NCBI RefSeq assembly: GCF_009870125.1
Contig: NC_046683.1
Location: 17,431,001 to 17,495,000, forward strand
DNA: 64,000 nt
DNA from: Drosophila pseudoobscura
Taxonomy: Eukaryota; Arthropoda; Insecta; Diptera; Drosophilidae
Direction: 5' to 3'
Part shown: one piece after another, positions 1 through 9,345 of the stretch
Numbering within the stretch: the stretch's first letter is position 1
Layout of the letters: the number at the start of each line of letters is the position of its first letter
The notes under the pieces: model-generated
What the model was told of the DNA's origin: nothing
Database searches by the model: none
Seen by the model: the letters and a program-made list of their open reading frames with translations, nothing else
Made by a program: the position numbers and the translations under genes

Positions 1-1731
1 ATAGCGCCAGTAATCGAATATATGAACATTCTTGAGGATAAATATATAGCGTGTCAGTTTATACGTTCCTATCGCTGTCTTTTATAGATTTAAGTCTGAT
101 ACTCGTAGGGTAGGGAAAGAGTGCTGTAAACTTGGACAGCAAGAAGATGCTGCTGATCGGAGTATTGAGGCGTGTTTGTCGACAGTGAGTAGGCGGATGC
201 AGTGTTGGCATTGTTTAACCATTTTTTGGGACTCTGGGAAATATGGCTGTCATTCCTGGTCCCGTCAGGTAACCGGATGTGGGCATGGTTGAGAAACTCT
301 GTAGTCAAGTCAACATTACAAATATCATTTAATTTTAAGTTCTATATGCCAGGTAAATACATTTTAATTTTCTTTTTATTTTCGGTGGTTTCCTTTCATA
401 TTGGTTCATTTTTCACTTTACTTAATACAATTTTTTGATTTGAAGAAATCAATTTAGTTTCTGCATTGACAGTTCCCTAAGACGCCCAGCTTTTAGTCGT
501 ATACTATGAACTTGATCAATAGTTATGAGGCAAAAACAAAAGGGTGACCACAACCGGCACACTTCCGCCATTACTTAACTGAATTATCCGTGTATTGCCA
601 AGGAGAGCTGGGAGATGGGAGCTTGGAACTCGTTGGGAACTCACCGAGTGCCCGGAGTGGAGTGAATACTTCTGGCCTTGTTGGGAACTCACCGAGTGCC
701 CGGAGTGGAGTGAATACTTCTGGCCTTGCCAGAGCTACATATGACCCTATTTATGGAAGTTAAGTGGCAGTCATGCACTGTGTCTGTTTCCGCCACCATG
801 GAAAATTGATAAGCACTCGGAATAGACTCTCCAGGCTCTTGTCTAATCGATAATGACTCCACAGGTTATCCGTGGGAGAGAGAAAGAGCCCGGAACGGGA
901 CTCGGGCGCTTCTAGAGGTCACCCGAAATGGGTGGTGGAGATGGGGTTGCCAGAGATCGGTGCAATCGCGCGTCTCGTACGAGTGACTATCTTCCGATAC
1001 GGTTGCAAACAAACGAATAACCGAGTGCCACTTACCTGTGCATTACTTGACTTTGAAAAGGTACGCCAACGGCAGCGCCGTCAAGATCGACGGTAGTATG
1101 GGAAAAAGGGGCGCAAAGTACACACAACGACACTGCCATTTGATATGTACATATCCAGTTGCGAGTATATACTTTACATGGTGCCTGTATGTACCAATGT
1201 TTACATAGGCACTATGTAACCATCACCGAGCGAGACGCAGCCAGTGGCATCAGAAGAGCGTGGCACGAACAGTTCCGCCCAATCGCGAATATTCGCCCCC
1301 CGATCGGCCCAGCTTGGCCGAGACATTCAGTTGGCATCACTTGCTTGGGGGCTCCAGAACCAGAACAAGCCCCAACATTTAGATCAATTTGTGTGTAGCG
1401 GCATTCGAGTGTAAGTCCGGTCAAAAGCTAACGTACGAGTGTTATTACTCTTGATCTACATCAATTTTGACTTGATATCAGTAATAAGAGCTTATTCGAA
1501 GCAATCAGCAATCAATCTGAGTCAGAGATCACCTATCTTTCAATACATCTCCGATCAGTTCTATTCTACGAAAACCCAAGGATACCCAATCATTTTAATG
1601 CATACTTCTCGACTACAAATCCGAAGTAACGTAACTATGACATTGCCAAAAACTATCTGATTGGGTCAGGGGGCCTATAACTCAGAAATACAAGTATACG
1701 TACATACATATGTACATATACATATACATTT
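1..1731. other. intergenic, no recognisable gene
   Basis: Only short overlapping reading frames occur on both strands, none with family features. Two structures stand out: a perfect 48-bp tandem duplication at 632-728, and a region around 60-440 that is diverged but alignable to 62100-62570 at the other end of the window. Low-complexity TACATA-type runs occur at 1700-1730. Confidence 0.6.
632..728. repeat. 48-bp perfect tandem duplication
   Basis: A 48-bp unit beginning TTGGGAACTCACCGAGTG occurs at 633-680 and again immediately at 681-728 with no mismatch, so the duplication is recent. It lies in non-coding sequence. Confidence 0.9.
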
Positions 1732-1975
1732 ATAGCCGGCACCCTAAGAGTAGCCTATTAGATTTGTGGTAAAAGTGGATACAAGTTTCCAACCCCATAA
1801 AATATATATATATATTATTGATCAACCTCAATAGTCGAGTTGATATAGCCATGTCTATGACTATAAAAGCTAGAGCAGCCAAATTTTGTGTCCAGACTCC
1901 TGTGTTATCATACTGTTACCACCCCCACAAAAGGCGAAAACCTGTAGAGCCCACAATTTTGAAGAACCAAAAAAA
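1732..1975 (+). mobile_element. degenerate DINE-1/INE-1 (Helitron-like) fragment
   Basis: It carries the family landmarks in order: TATTAGATTTGTGGTAAAAG, a TATATATAT tract, a form of 'ATTGATCAACCTCAATAG', then CTATAAAAGCTAGAGCAGCC and a CCCCCACAAAAGG segment. It is diverged from the other copies here and has lost the CTGTCCGTCCGTC tract. It encodes nothing. Confidence 0.75.
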
Positions 1976-2560
1976 AAACGACGTTCCTGCTCGTCATGTT
2001 TGTATGTACATATGTATGTATGTATGTACGTAAAAGGTCGTAAAGCTCCTTTGGTTGACCGATATCATGAATCAAACTTTCAATCTTCATTGGAAACGTT
2101 TACGAAAGCAAAGTCGCGAATTTGACATTGACACAGACGATTGAGGAAGAGGAGAGAAAGAGAAGCAGAGGGAGAGAGAGAGAGAGAAGGAGAACAAGGT
2201 AAAATGGACATGAGATAATTTGTGAATAAATTAAAACATGTTTTTCGAAAGGCTTATTGTAAGACCCCCGCAACGACACACACACACACTCATGCAGAGA
2301 TACGAGTATGCATGTGTGTGCTAATTATTTGCGTGTACAAGTTTCAATGTCATTACCACAGAAGAGAGCAGAAGAGAATGGATTTGAGCAAAGCAGATAG
2401 TGGAGCAGAACACAAGAGAGTGGAGCTAGACAGAGTCTCCCCTATACATATGTAGGTTAAGCAAAAGAGAGTGTGGCTGGTGTTACTTTAAACTTTATAC
2501 TTCGAAAGGTTATTGCCAAGGAGGGGGGCTTTTCTAATCTTGAGAGTGAGTGAGTGCCCC

Positions 2561-2587
2561 AGCAGCAGCAGCAGCAGCAGAAGCAGC
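2561..2587. repeat. (CAG)n microsatellite
   Basis: An uninterrupted AGC/CAG run at 2561-2580 is followed by an imperfect AAGCAGC. It lies outside any supported reading frame. Confidence 0.85.
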
Positions 2588-3075
2588 TACAACTCGACGT
2601 CATAGATAGATAATTCGTTTCGTTTTCTTGTGATAAGACAACCGTCCGTTATATTTTGTAGGTGACCCCAGAGGCAAAAGAACACACATTTGAAGGGCGC
2701 GCGCACTGCTCCAGCGAACCGTCCATTCATTCACCTGATGGGCGACAGTGATCACATGAAGTATATGTACGCACGCTTGAATCCACATCCACGCACTGCT
2801 TTGGACTTACCCTCTTTTAGCGTTGCCATCTTTTCTTCGGTGTGCCGTTAACAGTTAATCAAACAACAGGAAGACTCAAAAATAGCACATAAACAGGACC
2901 GCCGACTTTTTTGCGTTGGCTATTTGGCTCTAAACAAGCTTAAGGTTTCGGGATTGATTGCTGTTCAAACAATCAACACTTGACTTGGCTAAAATTTCAT
3001 AAACAAAGCCAAGAAATGATGCAATTACAGCGGAGTTTTTATTTTGGTTTTTTTGTTGTGCAAACGGTGCGTAAA

Positions 3076-3162
3076 GTTTGGTGTTTGGATTGACTTGTTG
3101 GAGCGCGGAGCCCTGTTTGTGTTTGGTGTTTGGATTAACTTGATGTTGGAGCGCGGAGCCCT
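3076..3162. repeat. imperfect 45-bp-period tandem repeat
   Basis: Unit 1 (3076-3114) and unit 2 (3121-3162) share GTTTGGTGTTTGGATT, then ACTTG, then TTGGAGCGCGGAGCCCT, with a 3-bp length difference. Translated on the minus strand it gives the repeated APRSN and IQTPN segments of a spurious reading frame. Confidence 0.8.
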
Positions 3163-4464
3163 CCGAAATTGAGTAATGAAGCTAGCCGCGATCGTACCCT
3201 GACTGCGGAGGTCGAGCGCATAAAGCGTGCATGAAGCGTCGGCGGCAGAGCCCGTGGGAACAACAACAACCAGCGACGCTTTGTAAACTGGCAAACCAGT
3301 GATCGGCACCAGGAGCGGATCCAACGTAAGCGGCGAGAGCGGCGAAAGAAATGCTGTTACCTTACCTTCCATTCAACATCATTTCATACCCTTGCCGAAG
3401 GTATTTTTACTGTTGGCAGATGCCCAATGAACAAACCATACTCTTTGTATATTATTTTTTTTTATCAAAATCTTCCCAGCCAACTGAAAAAACTGCAGTG
3501 TATTCATATGTAAGAAAATCAGAAGGAATATTCCACCAACGAAGCTAGAAGGGAGGGTTTTTATTAGTTGAGAGAAAGCGAAATGAGGTTTGTTTTTATA
3601 ATAATTTATTACGTGTACAGCATTTTCAATAATTTTATTATTTTGCCTTGATTGTTTTCGCCCCTCCCCATTGTGGGGCTTCGGCGATTGTTTGAAACTA
3701 ACAGCCAGTCTACAATGCTCTACTGCCACTGATTCGATTAGGTGTCTAATTTGTATTTATTGTTAAGTTTCTTTAAATAAAAAAGCTATGGGCCCCCCAC
3801 CCTTGAGGGCTGAATGCGCTCCTGGTCTGTTCGGCCAGTGCCGGTTCTCTGTTGTGCATACTCATACACAGGCATTCACTGTACGAAAATCGTAAGAATG
3901 GATGTGCATGGGTGTGTGTATTGTGTGACGCCGTCGTCGCATGCGTTTTTTTGTGAAAAAGGGGGAGCCAGATCGTTACCCAGCCAGAGCTGCCAGGTGG
4001 GGAAATGATGGAACTAGCTAGAATTGTTGAAGTACCACCGATGGTACTCCGTATTGGTAATTGGTATTAAAAAGAGTTGGACGCTCACACATACAAACAT
4101 ATGACATAAATGAAAAGTATTCAAGCCGATAACCCTTCAGCGTATTGTGATGGCTGTCACTTGTCGTAAGACACACATACATATCATATCTATGGGGCGA
4201 ATGCAGTTTCTAAAAACCAACAACGGTGTCAAATGATGTATGGGGCTGTCAGTTGTCTGTGTGTGTATCTGTCAATTTGTTGTTTAAATAATCTAAATCT
4301 CGCTTTCGCGGTCAACTTATGTACATTTCCTATGGCTCCCATTATTAAAGTTGGTATGCTGCAAATCCCGCCTCACTCCGTCTCACAAATGGACTGTAGT
4401 ATATGTAGCTAAAGCGCAGGTGATGGATAGGAAAAATACAAGTACCATTGATGAATGTCGGTCG

Positions 4465-5169
4465 TCAGTAAAAGAGAACTGAGTGCAGGATCACTCGGTT
4501 GCGACGCTCTTCAAATTCCTGTATCATTTCATCAATATCATTATCGAGATCATTTGATTTGGCCAGCTGAAAGTGAATTGTTTTAGATCAATGTTTCAGA
4601 TTCATATTAATTATCATATGCATACTAAATTAATCATATCTGTTATCAGAAATGCCCCCATCAAAGCATCCTCGGCATTGTCCACCACGTCGACGTTTAG
4701 CACGTGAACGGGGCGATTGTAGACTGAATCCATGGATTCCATGTGCAACACCACTAAGTCGTAGACACGTTCCTCTACGGTAACAATAATATCAAACTTT
4801 TCTTTGGTTTCCTGAAAGCGTTCTGGGGCCTTTTTCAGTCGGCGATTGCGGTCTAGCATATGCAGCAGACCGTTTTGTGTGTAGCTGGTGGGGGAAACAA
4901 ATGAAATGTAATCAATGCAGCAGGCATATGTATTCAACTTACAACTCCTTGTCCTTAGACTCCAGGTCGCGGTGTATGTCCTCGTAGCTGGTCCCGAACT
5001 CGTAAACATTCGGCTTGTCAAAGGTCATGCCGGGCAGCTTGACGCGCTCGCCGGTGCCGTAGGAGCGCACGTTGAAACCCTTCTTGGCCAGAAAATTGTG
5101 CGCCTCCATGGAGCGATTCATGTTGGAGGAACAGACAACAGCCACAGACAGTTTGCCCTTATCAGTCAT
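4465..5169 (-). CDS. Ssu72: Ssu72, RNA polymerase II CTD Ser5-P phosphatase
   Basis: Nuclear phosphatase that removes phosphate from serine 5 of the RNA polymerase II C-terminal repeats and works with the 3'-end processing machinery (family knowledge). Three exons read by eye: 5169-4943, 4884-4626 and 4566-4465. The introns are 58 and 59 nt, with donors GTAAGT and GTATGC and acceptors CAG. The product is 195 aa, the usual length for animal Ssu72. Near the N-terminus VCSSNMNRSMEAH holds the catalytic CX5R-S loop (C-SSNMN-R-S). VRSYGTGERVKLPG and the C-terminal segment IQEFEERRNRVILHSVLFY also match the family. The start is the first ATG (5167-5169) and directly precedes the phosphatase fold. 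The junction residue after exon 1 reads Phe (KEFYTQNG), where I would expect Leu. It is a stand-alone gene with no break. Confidence 0.95.
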
Positions 5170-6259
5170 GATATCTCCTCCTTTGGCAGTGCAATTTCAA
5201 TTTCAACAAAAAAGAAAAATATGGGCACCGATAACACACTGTGAAGAAAAAAACTCTACACGGCTACTACATATTTGCTACATAATGGAAGGAAAAAGAC
5301 GGTATGGACAACAGGCAACACGGCCCAGAAAATGCAACGCCTAAAAGGTGAAACCACCCCATTTTCCGAATATACCTTGGAGACGAAGAGCCGATTTTGT
5401 CTTCAAGGTATTTTGTCCTCGCAAGCGAGGTGAGAGTTCGTATTAACCTTGCAATTTGCCTTTGCTGGTTTTGCCTGTTGTACATACCCTTTTTATAGCC
5501 CATTTAAAAAACCCACTCATTTTTTCGTCGCAGGAGAGAGCACTTATCGATAAGATATACCGTCAGACCCTCAGAAATATACCAAAGTATCGTCTCATTT
5601 TCAAAATATACCGAAATATACCGATATCCGGAAAACGAACATCTTCCTTTATATAAAATGGATAACAAATTGAGTTAAACTACCGTCAACCGTTTCCTTA
5701 ATTTTTTGATACAAAAGACCACAATATCTTTCACTGCGCTAAAATTTTTCAAGATACATAATTTTCGAGGAGAGTATTTTAATACCCTATGGTCGACAAT
5801 GCGCTAATTTTTTTCTCTCCATGATCGGAAGACAAAATCGTCGATTTTGATTTGGGATTTCATATAACTAGCTAGGCAGGACCCTAAACACATAACTGTA
5901 TCCGATTGATGAACGGCTAATTTTTTATTTTGATTGTGTCTCAAATTAGGTTTTAAAAATAAGTAAAAGCATAAAAGGACATCTTATACCCTATTTAATT
6001 AATATTCATGGAACATACATACATATATTTTTCCTTATATATCACGATCCCGACACATATTTTCTCGCTCTTAGTAGTCCACTCACTGCATTATTTCGGT
6101 GAGATAGCTTTAAAACAGAATCTGACAAGCTTTTGCATTCATTGGAGCCTGAGATGACCAAAATTTCCTCAATTTTATAATATCTTCTTGCCGGGTATGC
6201 AGAATGTTGCTCCTTTCGTGCCTTTGGTTTGAAACATTTAATTTAAAACAATATCTCAT
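5170..6259. other. intergenic, AT-rich, no recognisable gene
   Basis: Contains the 5' flank of Ssu72 (minus strand), then AT-rich sequence with several direct repeats of ATATACCGAAATATACCG type around 5560-5630. No coding or RNA gene is supported. Confidence 0.5.
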
Positions 6260-6265
6260 TTTATT
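6260..6265 (-). promoter_or_regulatory. putative polyadenylation signal AATAAA
   Basis: AATAAA on the minus strand begins only 3 nt after the TAA of the hypothetical ORF at 6269-6662. It supports a transcript end here but could be chance in AT-rich DNA. Confidence 0.35.
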
Positions 6266-6268
6266 TAA

Positions 6269-6662
6269 TTAGTCTTTCTTACGTTTGCTGCTCGGTACTG
6301 ATGCCGCTCTGACTGTAACAACTTGTAGCGGCTTGTCCAACTTCTCTGGAGCTGTGACCCCAGCCTTGCCGCCGAAATCTTGTGACCAAATGTTCGCCGG
6401 CGATAGACTTACCGGCGGACTGGACATCCGGAAGAAGTAAGGACGAGATCGAAAGTGTGAACAATTGTTGTTGTGATACAGTACAAGCACATCAGACGAC
6501 GGGCTACCGGCAGTATGGGCAGGAAAAACATTCAGCAAAGAAGAGTGGCCAGAAAATAATAAGTGTGGCATACCCTCGGGCGCCAGCAGCAATTCACTTA
6601 TGTATACTGCAGCAGTATAACTTAGTATACTTCCAAGCATTCCCATTCCGTCTCTCTTTTTC
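6269..6662 (-). CDS. hypothetical protein, unrecognised
   Basis: I do not recognise this product. The frame is open from about 6790 to the TAA at 6269-6271, and the first ATG (6660-6662) gives about 131 aa. A hydrophobic stretch (MLGSILSYTAAVYISELLLA) is followed by a polar segment and a basic C-terminus, SSKRKKD. A good acceptor (CTTAACTTTTCAG) lies just upstream of the ATG, with a matching GTGAGT donor at about 6755-6760 in the same frame, so a short upstream exon is possible. That exon would abut a degraded retroposon, however. AATAAA follows the stop closely. It could be the terminal exon of a small lineage-restricted gene or a chance frame. Confidence 0.25.
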
Positions 6663-6797
6663 TGCATACCATAGGCTGAAAAGTTAAGCGAAACAGGTAA
6701 TAACAGTCTAATGTTTGGTAGATTGCTGCCACAAAAGGGTAAGGACCATCCCCGATACTCACCAGGAAGACAACAATCCCGACTCCTCAAGCCAGGA

Positions 6798-7190
6798 GTC
6801 AGTCAAGCCTCTCGACTGTGCAGCGCTGTGCACTCCGGAAATTTAACGATCTTCTACAATGCCATCGGTGCCAGGAGTTTGGGCACACACAAAAATAATG
6901 ACACAAGCCCTTCAGATGCGTAACGTGCTCGGAGCCGGAGGAGGGGCAGGAACATTTGTCAAATCTAGTCTCAACTACATCGAGAAGCGGCATCGCCTCT
7001 TGTTACGCTCCCCCACGCCATCTGGAAGACAGACTAAACAGCTTTGGCACTAGTTTTATAGTCCGAGGCGACTTCAACGCCAAGCACACCTGGTGGGACT
7101 TCAGACTCAACAATTCCAATAGTTCCAGGGGAATCAACACCAGCCTCATCCACACCCAATCCGAGTTCGACTTGATGTCTGATCACTGTG
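6798..7190 (+). mobile_element. jockey-clade LINE fragment (gag zinc knuckle plus endonuclease)
   Basis: Reading across frames, 6858-6960 encodes QCHRCQEFGHTQK followed by stops and then FRCVTCSEPEEGQEHLS, the zinc-knuckle end of a jockey-type gag. At 7060-7130 VRGDFNAKHTWWDFR matches the AP-endonuclease core (GDFNAKH). Stop codons and frame changes show it is dead. It has no RT domain. Confidence 0.8.
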
Positions 7191-7245
7191 CGCGCAATGT
7201 CTGCAACACATTTTAATTTTCACTTAATAATTTTCATTTTAATAA

Positions 7246-8031
7246 TCACTATGCGATGCCAATGCCAATCCTCTGACAATGCAAGCCAATAACTAACTTG
7301 TTTTACCCAGCCACTTTTCAGTCATGTCTGCTACTACACATATTTAGATAAGCAGTAGGCGCCACACTTATTGTATAATGTGCCATTTCAAATACAACTC
7401 TCTCATTTGAGAGACTGCCAGTTTTGTTCGCATTGTCGAACACAACACTAAACAAATCACATCAGAAAAAAAATCAGAAAAATTAAGGAAAAAAAAGCAA
7501 TTTTCAAATTTCAATGGTCGAAATTTGGAGGCCTAACCAGTGACGCTGCCCCATACGATGGCCGTGACGTCACTCCAACTTCAAGAAGTCAGCAGCCATC
7601 TCCAACGACGAGGCCAGCCGCTACAACGACACTGGCCAACGAGCCAAAGCCAATACCATCGACAATGCATCCTGGGTGGCCGGACCAACAGCCACTCGGA
7701 TGCAGCCAATTCCAATTAATAGGAAACCTACTTAAATTATAATGACTTAATGGTTCTGCTAAATCTGGTAAGAAAAAATATTTTTGTATTATAACTGCCG
7801 ATTTAATTATGAATTTTGTAAGCCTTTCCGTCTCTACGACCGTGGCAGACGAGCGTAATGGAAACGGAAGGAGGACGAAGGACGAAGCCGCATAGAAGAA
7901 ACGCCTGAGCCATTGTTTCTTTTATTATTTTTTTCCACTTTTTGCTTTATTAAAAAAAATTCACTTTCTGCTTAATCTCTAGTAAAAAGAATTCCGAAAT
8001 AATATTTTTCAAAATTTAGAATTTTTTTTAT
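7246..8031 (+). repeat. dispersed ~790-bp repeat, copy A
   Basis: Nearly identical to 14863-15645, including an internal direct repeat motif GGTGGCCGGACCAACAGCC and the run GGAGGACGAAGGACGAAGCC. It carries no clear coding domain. Both copies run straight into a DINE-1 5' end, so the repeat and DINE-1 move or were duplicated together. It could be an LTR or leader of an unrecognised retroelement. Confidence 0.75.
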
Positions 8032-8272
8032 TTTTATACCCAATACCCATTTTGAGTGGTATATTAGATTTGTGGTAAAAGTGCATGTGTGTAACGTTCA
8101 GAAGGAATCGTTTCCGACTCCATAAAGTATATATATTCTTGATCAGCATCAATAGCCGAGTGATTGAGCCCTGTCTGTCTGTACGTCTGTCCGTCCGTCC
8201 GTCTATCCGTCCCTATCAGCGCCTAGTGCTCAAAGACTATTAGAGCTAGAGCAACGACGTTTTATGATATGT
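8032..8272 (+). mobile_element. DINE-1/INE-1 copy truncated at the 5'-nucleotidase gene end
   Basis: Begins with TATACCCAATACCCATTTTG and carries TTCTTGATCAGCATCAATAG, the CTGTCCGTCCGTC tract and AGAGCTAGAGCAACGACG. The closing TGATATGTCA (about 8263-8272) is found in other copies after a ~15-bp segment that is absent here. It ends exactly where the last 5'-nucleotidase-like exon ends. Confidence 0.8.
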
Positions 8273-9152
8273 CATTTACAATATTGATTCTCTTCTCAAT
8301 GCCTGTTATAATAGGTCCAACTGCGCGCATATAGTACATCAAGGCATCCAAGTCAAGAGGTCCGATCCTGTGCAAGCAGACTTGATTATTAATTCACTCA
8401 CTTAATTATTTGAAACAAGTACTCTAGATGCTCAGCATTGTCGCTAATTAAGTTGAACCCGTTTTTGCCGTTGGCCAGGTACTCCATGACCACTAAACGG
8501 TACGTGTTGGCTAGTTTCAGGGGCCTGTAGTCGGGAACTTCGCAGTTGGAGCATCGAACGCGGACACTGACCACACGTTGACCCATGGTAGCCGATATGT
8601 TGTAGTTAACGCGGAGTCCTGACACCTGCAGGAATCTGGACGACCTCGGCGCCGACGAGCTGGAATCCATGGGCGCCACACTGTCCTCTAACAGATCCCA
8701 TAAATGTTGGCCCCGCAGGGCCAGGGAAACCAGGCGATTTTCCCAAGGGCACATGGCAACCAGCTGCTTATATGTTATGTCTGTTGGGTAAGCAAGGATT
8801 TAAATGAACTTCTCGATGGAATTTGTTTGAAAAACTTACTGCCAGCTGGGATGGGCACCCGGAAATTCCCCTGCGTTGTTAAGGCAATGGTCACATTACT
8901 CCAATTGGATCCGGAAGGCGTTGCATCACTAAGAAACTAACGATACGTGGAAAATTACAACTACTGCAATCTGGATAGAGAATGGATGTCTCACTGCATG
9001 CAGCATGGCGTCTGTGTAGAGATTGCCCAGGTTGCATTCGCCCTTGGAGCATTGGCTCTGCTGCAGATACACTCGGCTCTGTCCCACAATCCTATTGGAT
9101 GCGGCTTCCAGCTCGGCCTGCCAGGGACGCAGGGCCTGCAGGACCACATCAT
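8262..9152 (-). CDS. 5'-nucleotidase C-terminal domain, distal exon set (exons 5b-8b)
   Basis: Four exons, 9152-8995, 8936-8840, 8780-8402 and 8367-8262, encode a complete 5'-nucleotidase substrate-binding domain but no catalytic domain. Exons 5b and 6b are 158 and 97 nt, exactly the lengths of their counterparts in the upstream gene, and all intron phases match. Seen in the protein: GECNLGNLYTDAML, QGNFRV, PWENRLV, GLRVNYN, VSVRVRCSNCEVP and NGKNGFNLI. Where the proximal set has GGDGF, this set has GKNGF. The acceptor at 9153-9155 is phase 1 and would join exon 4 (ending at 10347) in frame to give a 564-aa protein. Only about 190 bp separate it from the proximal set, so there is no room for its own N-terminal half. 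It is either an alternative 3' half of the same gene or a partial duplicate. The last codons and stop appear to be DINE-1 sequence. Confidence 0.75.
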
Positions 9153-9207
9153 CTTGAAATCAAGCCAAATTATGTCATATCATTTAGAAGCATATGATAT
9201 TAGCCGC

Positions 9208-9213
9208 TTTATT
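9208..9213 (-). promoter_or_regulatory. putative polyadenylation signal AATAAA
   Basis: AATAAA on the minus strand lies 130-140 nt after the proximal stop of the 5'-nucleotidase and before the distal exon set. It is well placed to end the proximal isoform. Using or skipping it would decide which C-terminal half is included. Confidence 0.55.
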
Positions 9214-9345
9214 TTGTTTCAATATTAAGAAATATTAAGAATTTAAAAAATAAAAATACCTTGATTTTAAATTTGTAAAAAAAAAATATATATATTGTGA
9301 TAAATTAAATAAATCAATTACAGAGTTTTCTGCCCTCGGAAAGCT

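Larger units (their letters stand above)
1990..4464. other. intergenic with microsatellites, no recognisable gene
   Basis: Contains GTAT/GTAC simple repeats near 2000-2030, a GA-rich tract at 2147-2200, a (CAG)n run at 2561-2587 and an imperfect 45-bp-period tandem repeat at 3076-3162. A 115-codon minus-strand frame at 3025-3372 consists largely of that repeat read in frame, so it is not supported as a gene. The sequence just upstream of 4464 is the downstream flank of Ssu72. Confidence 0.5.

Noticed and set aside
3025-3372. 115-codon minus-strand ORF
   Set aside because: Its C-terminal half is a 45-bp tandem repeat read in frame (repeated APRSN and IQTPN); no domain, splice or polyA support.
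8995-9152. Distal 5'-nucleotidase exons as a complete independent gene
   Set aside because: There is no space for a catalytic N-terminal half or promoter between 9152 and 9346; treated as an alternative or partial duplicate.
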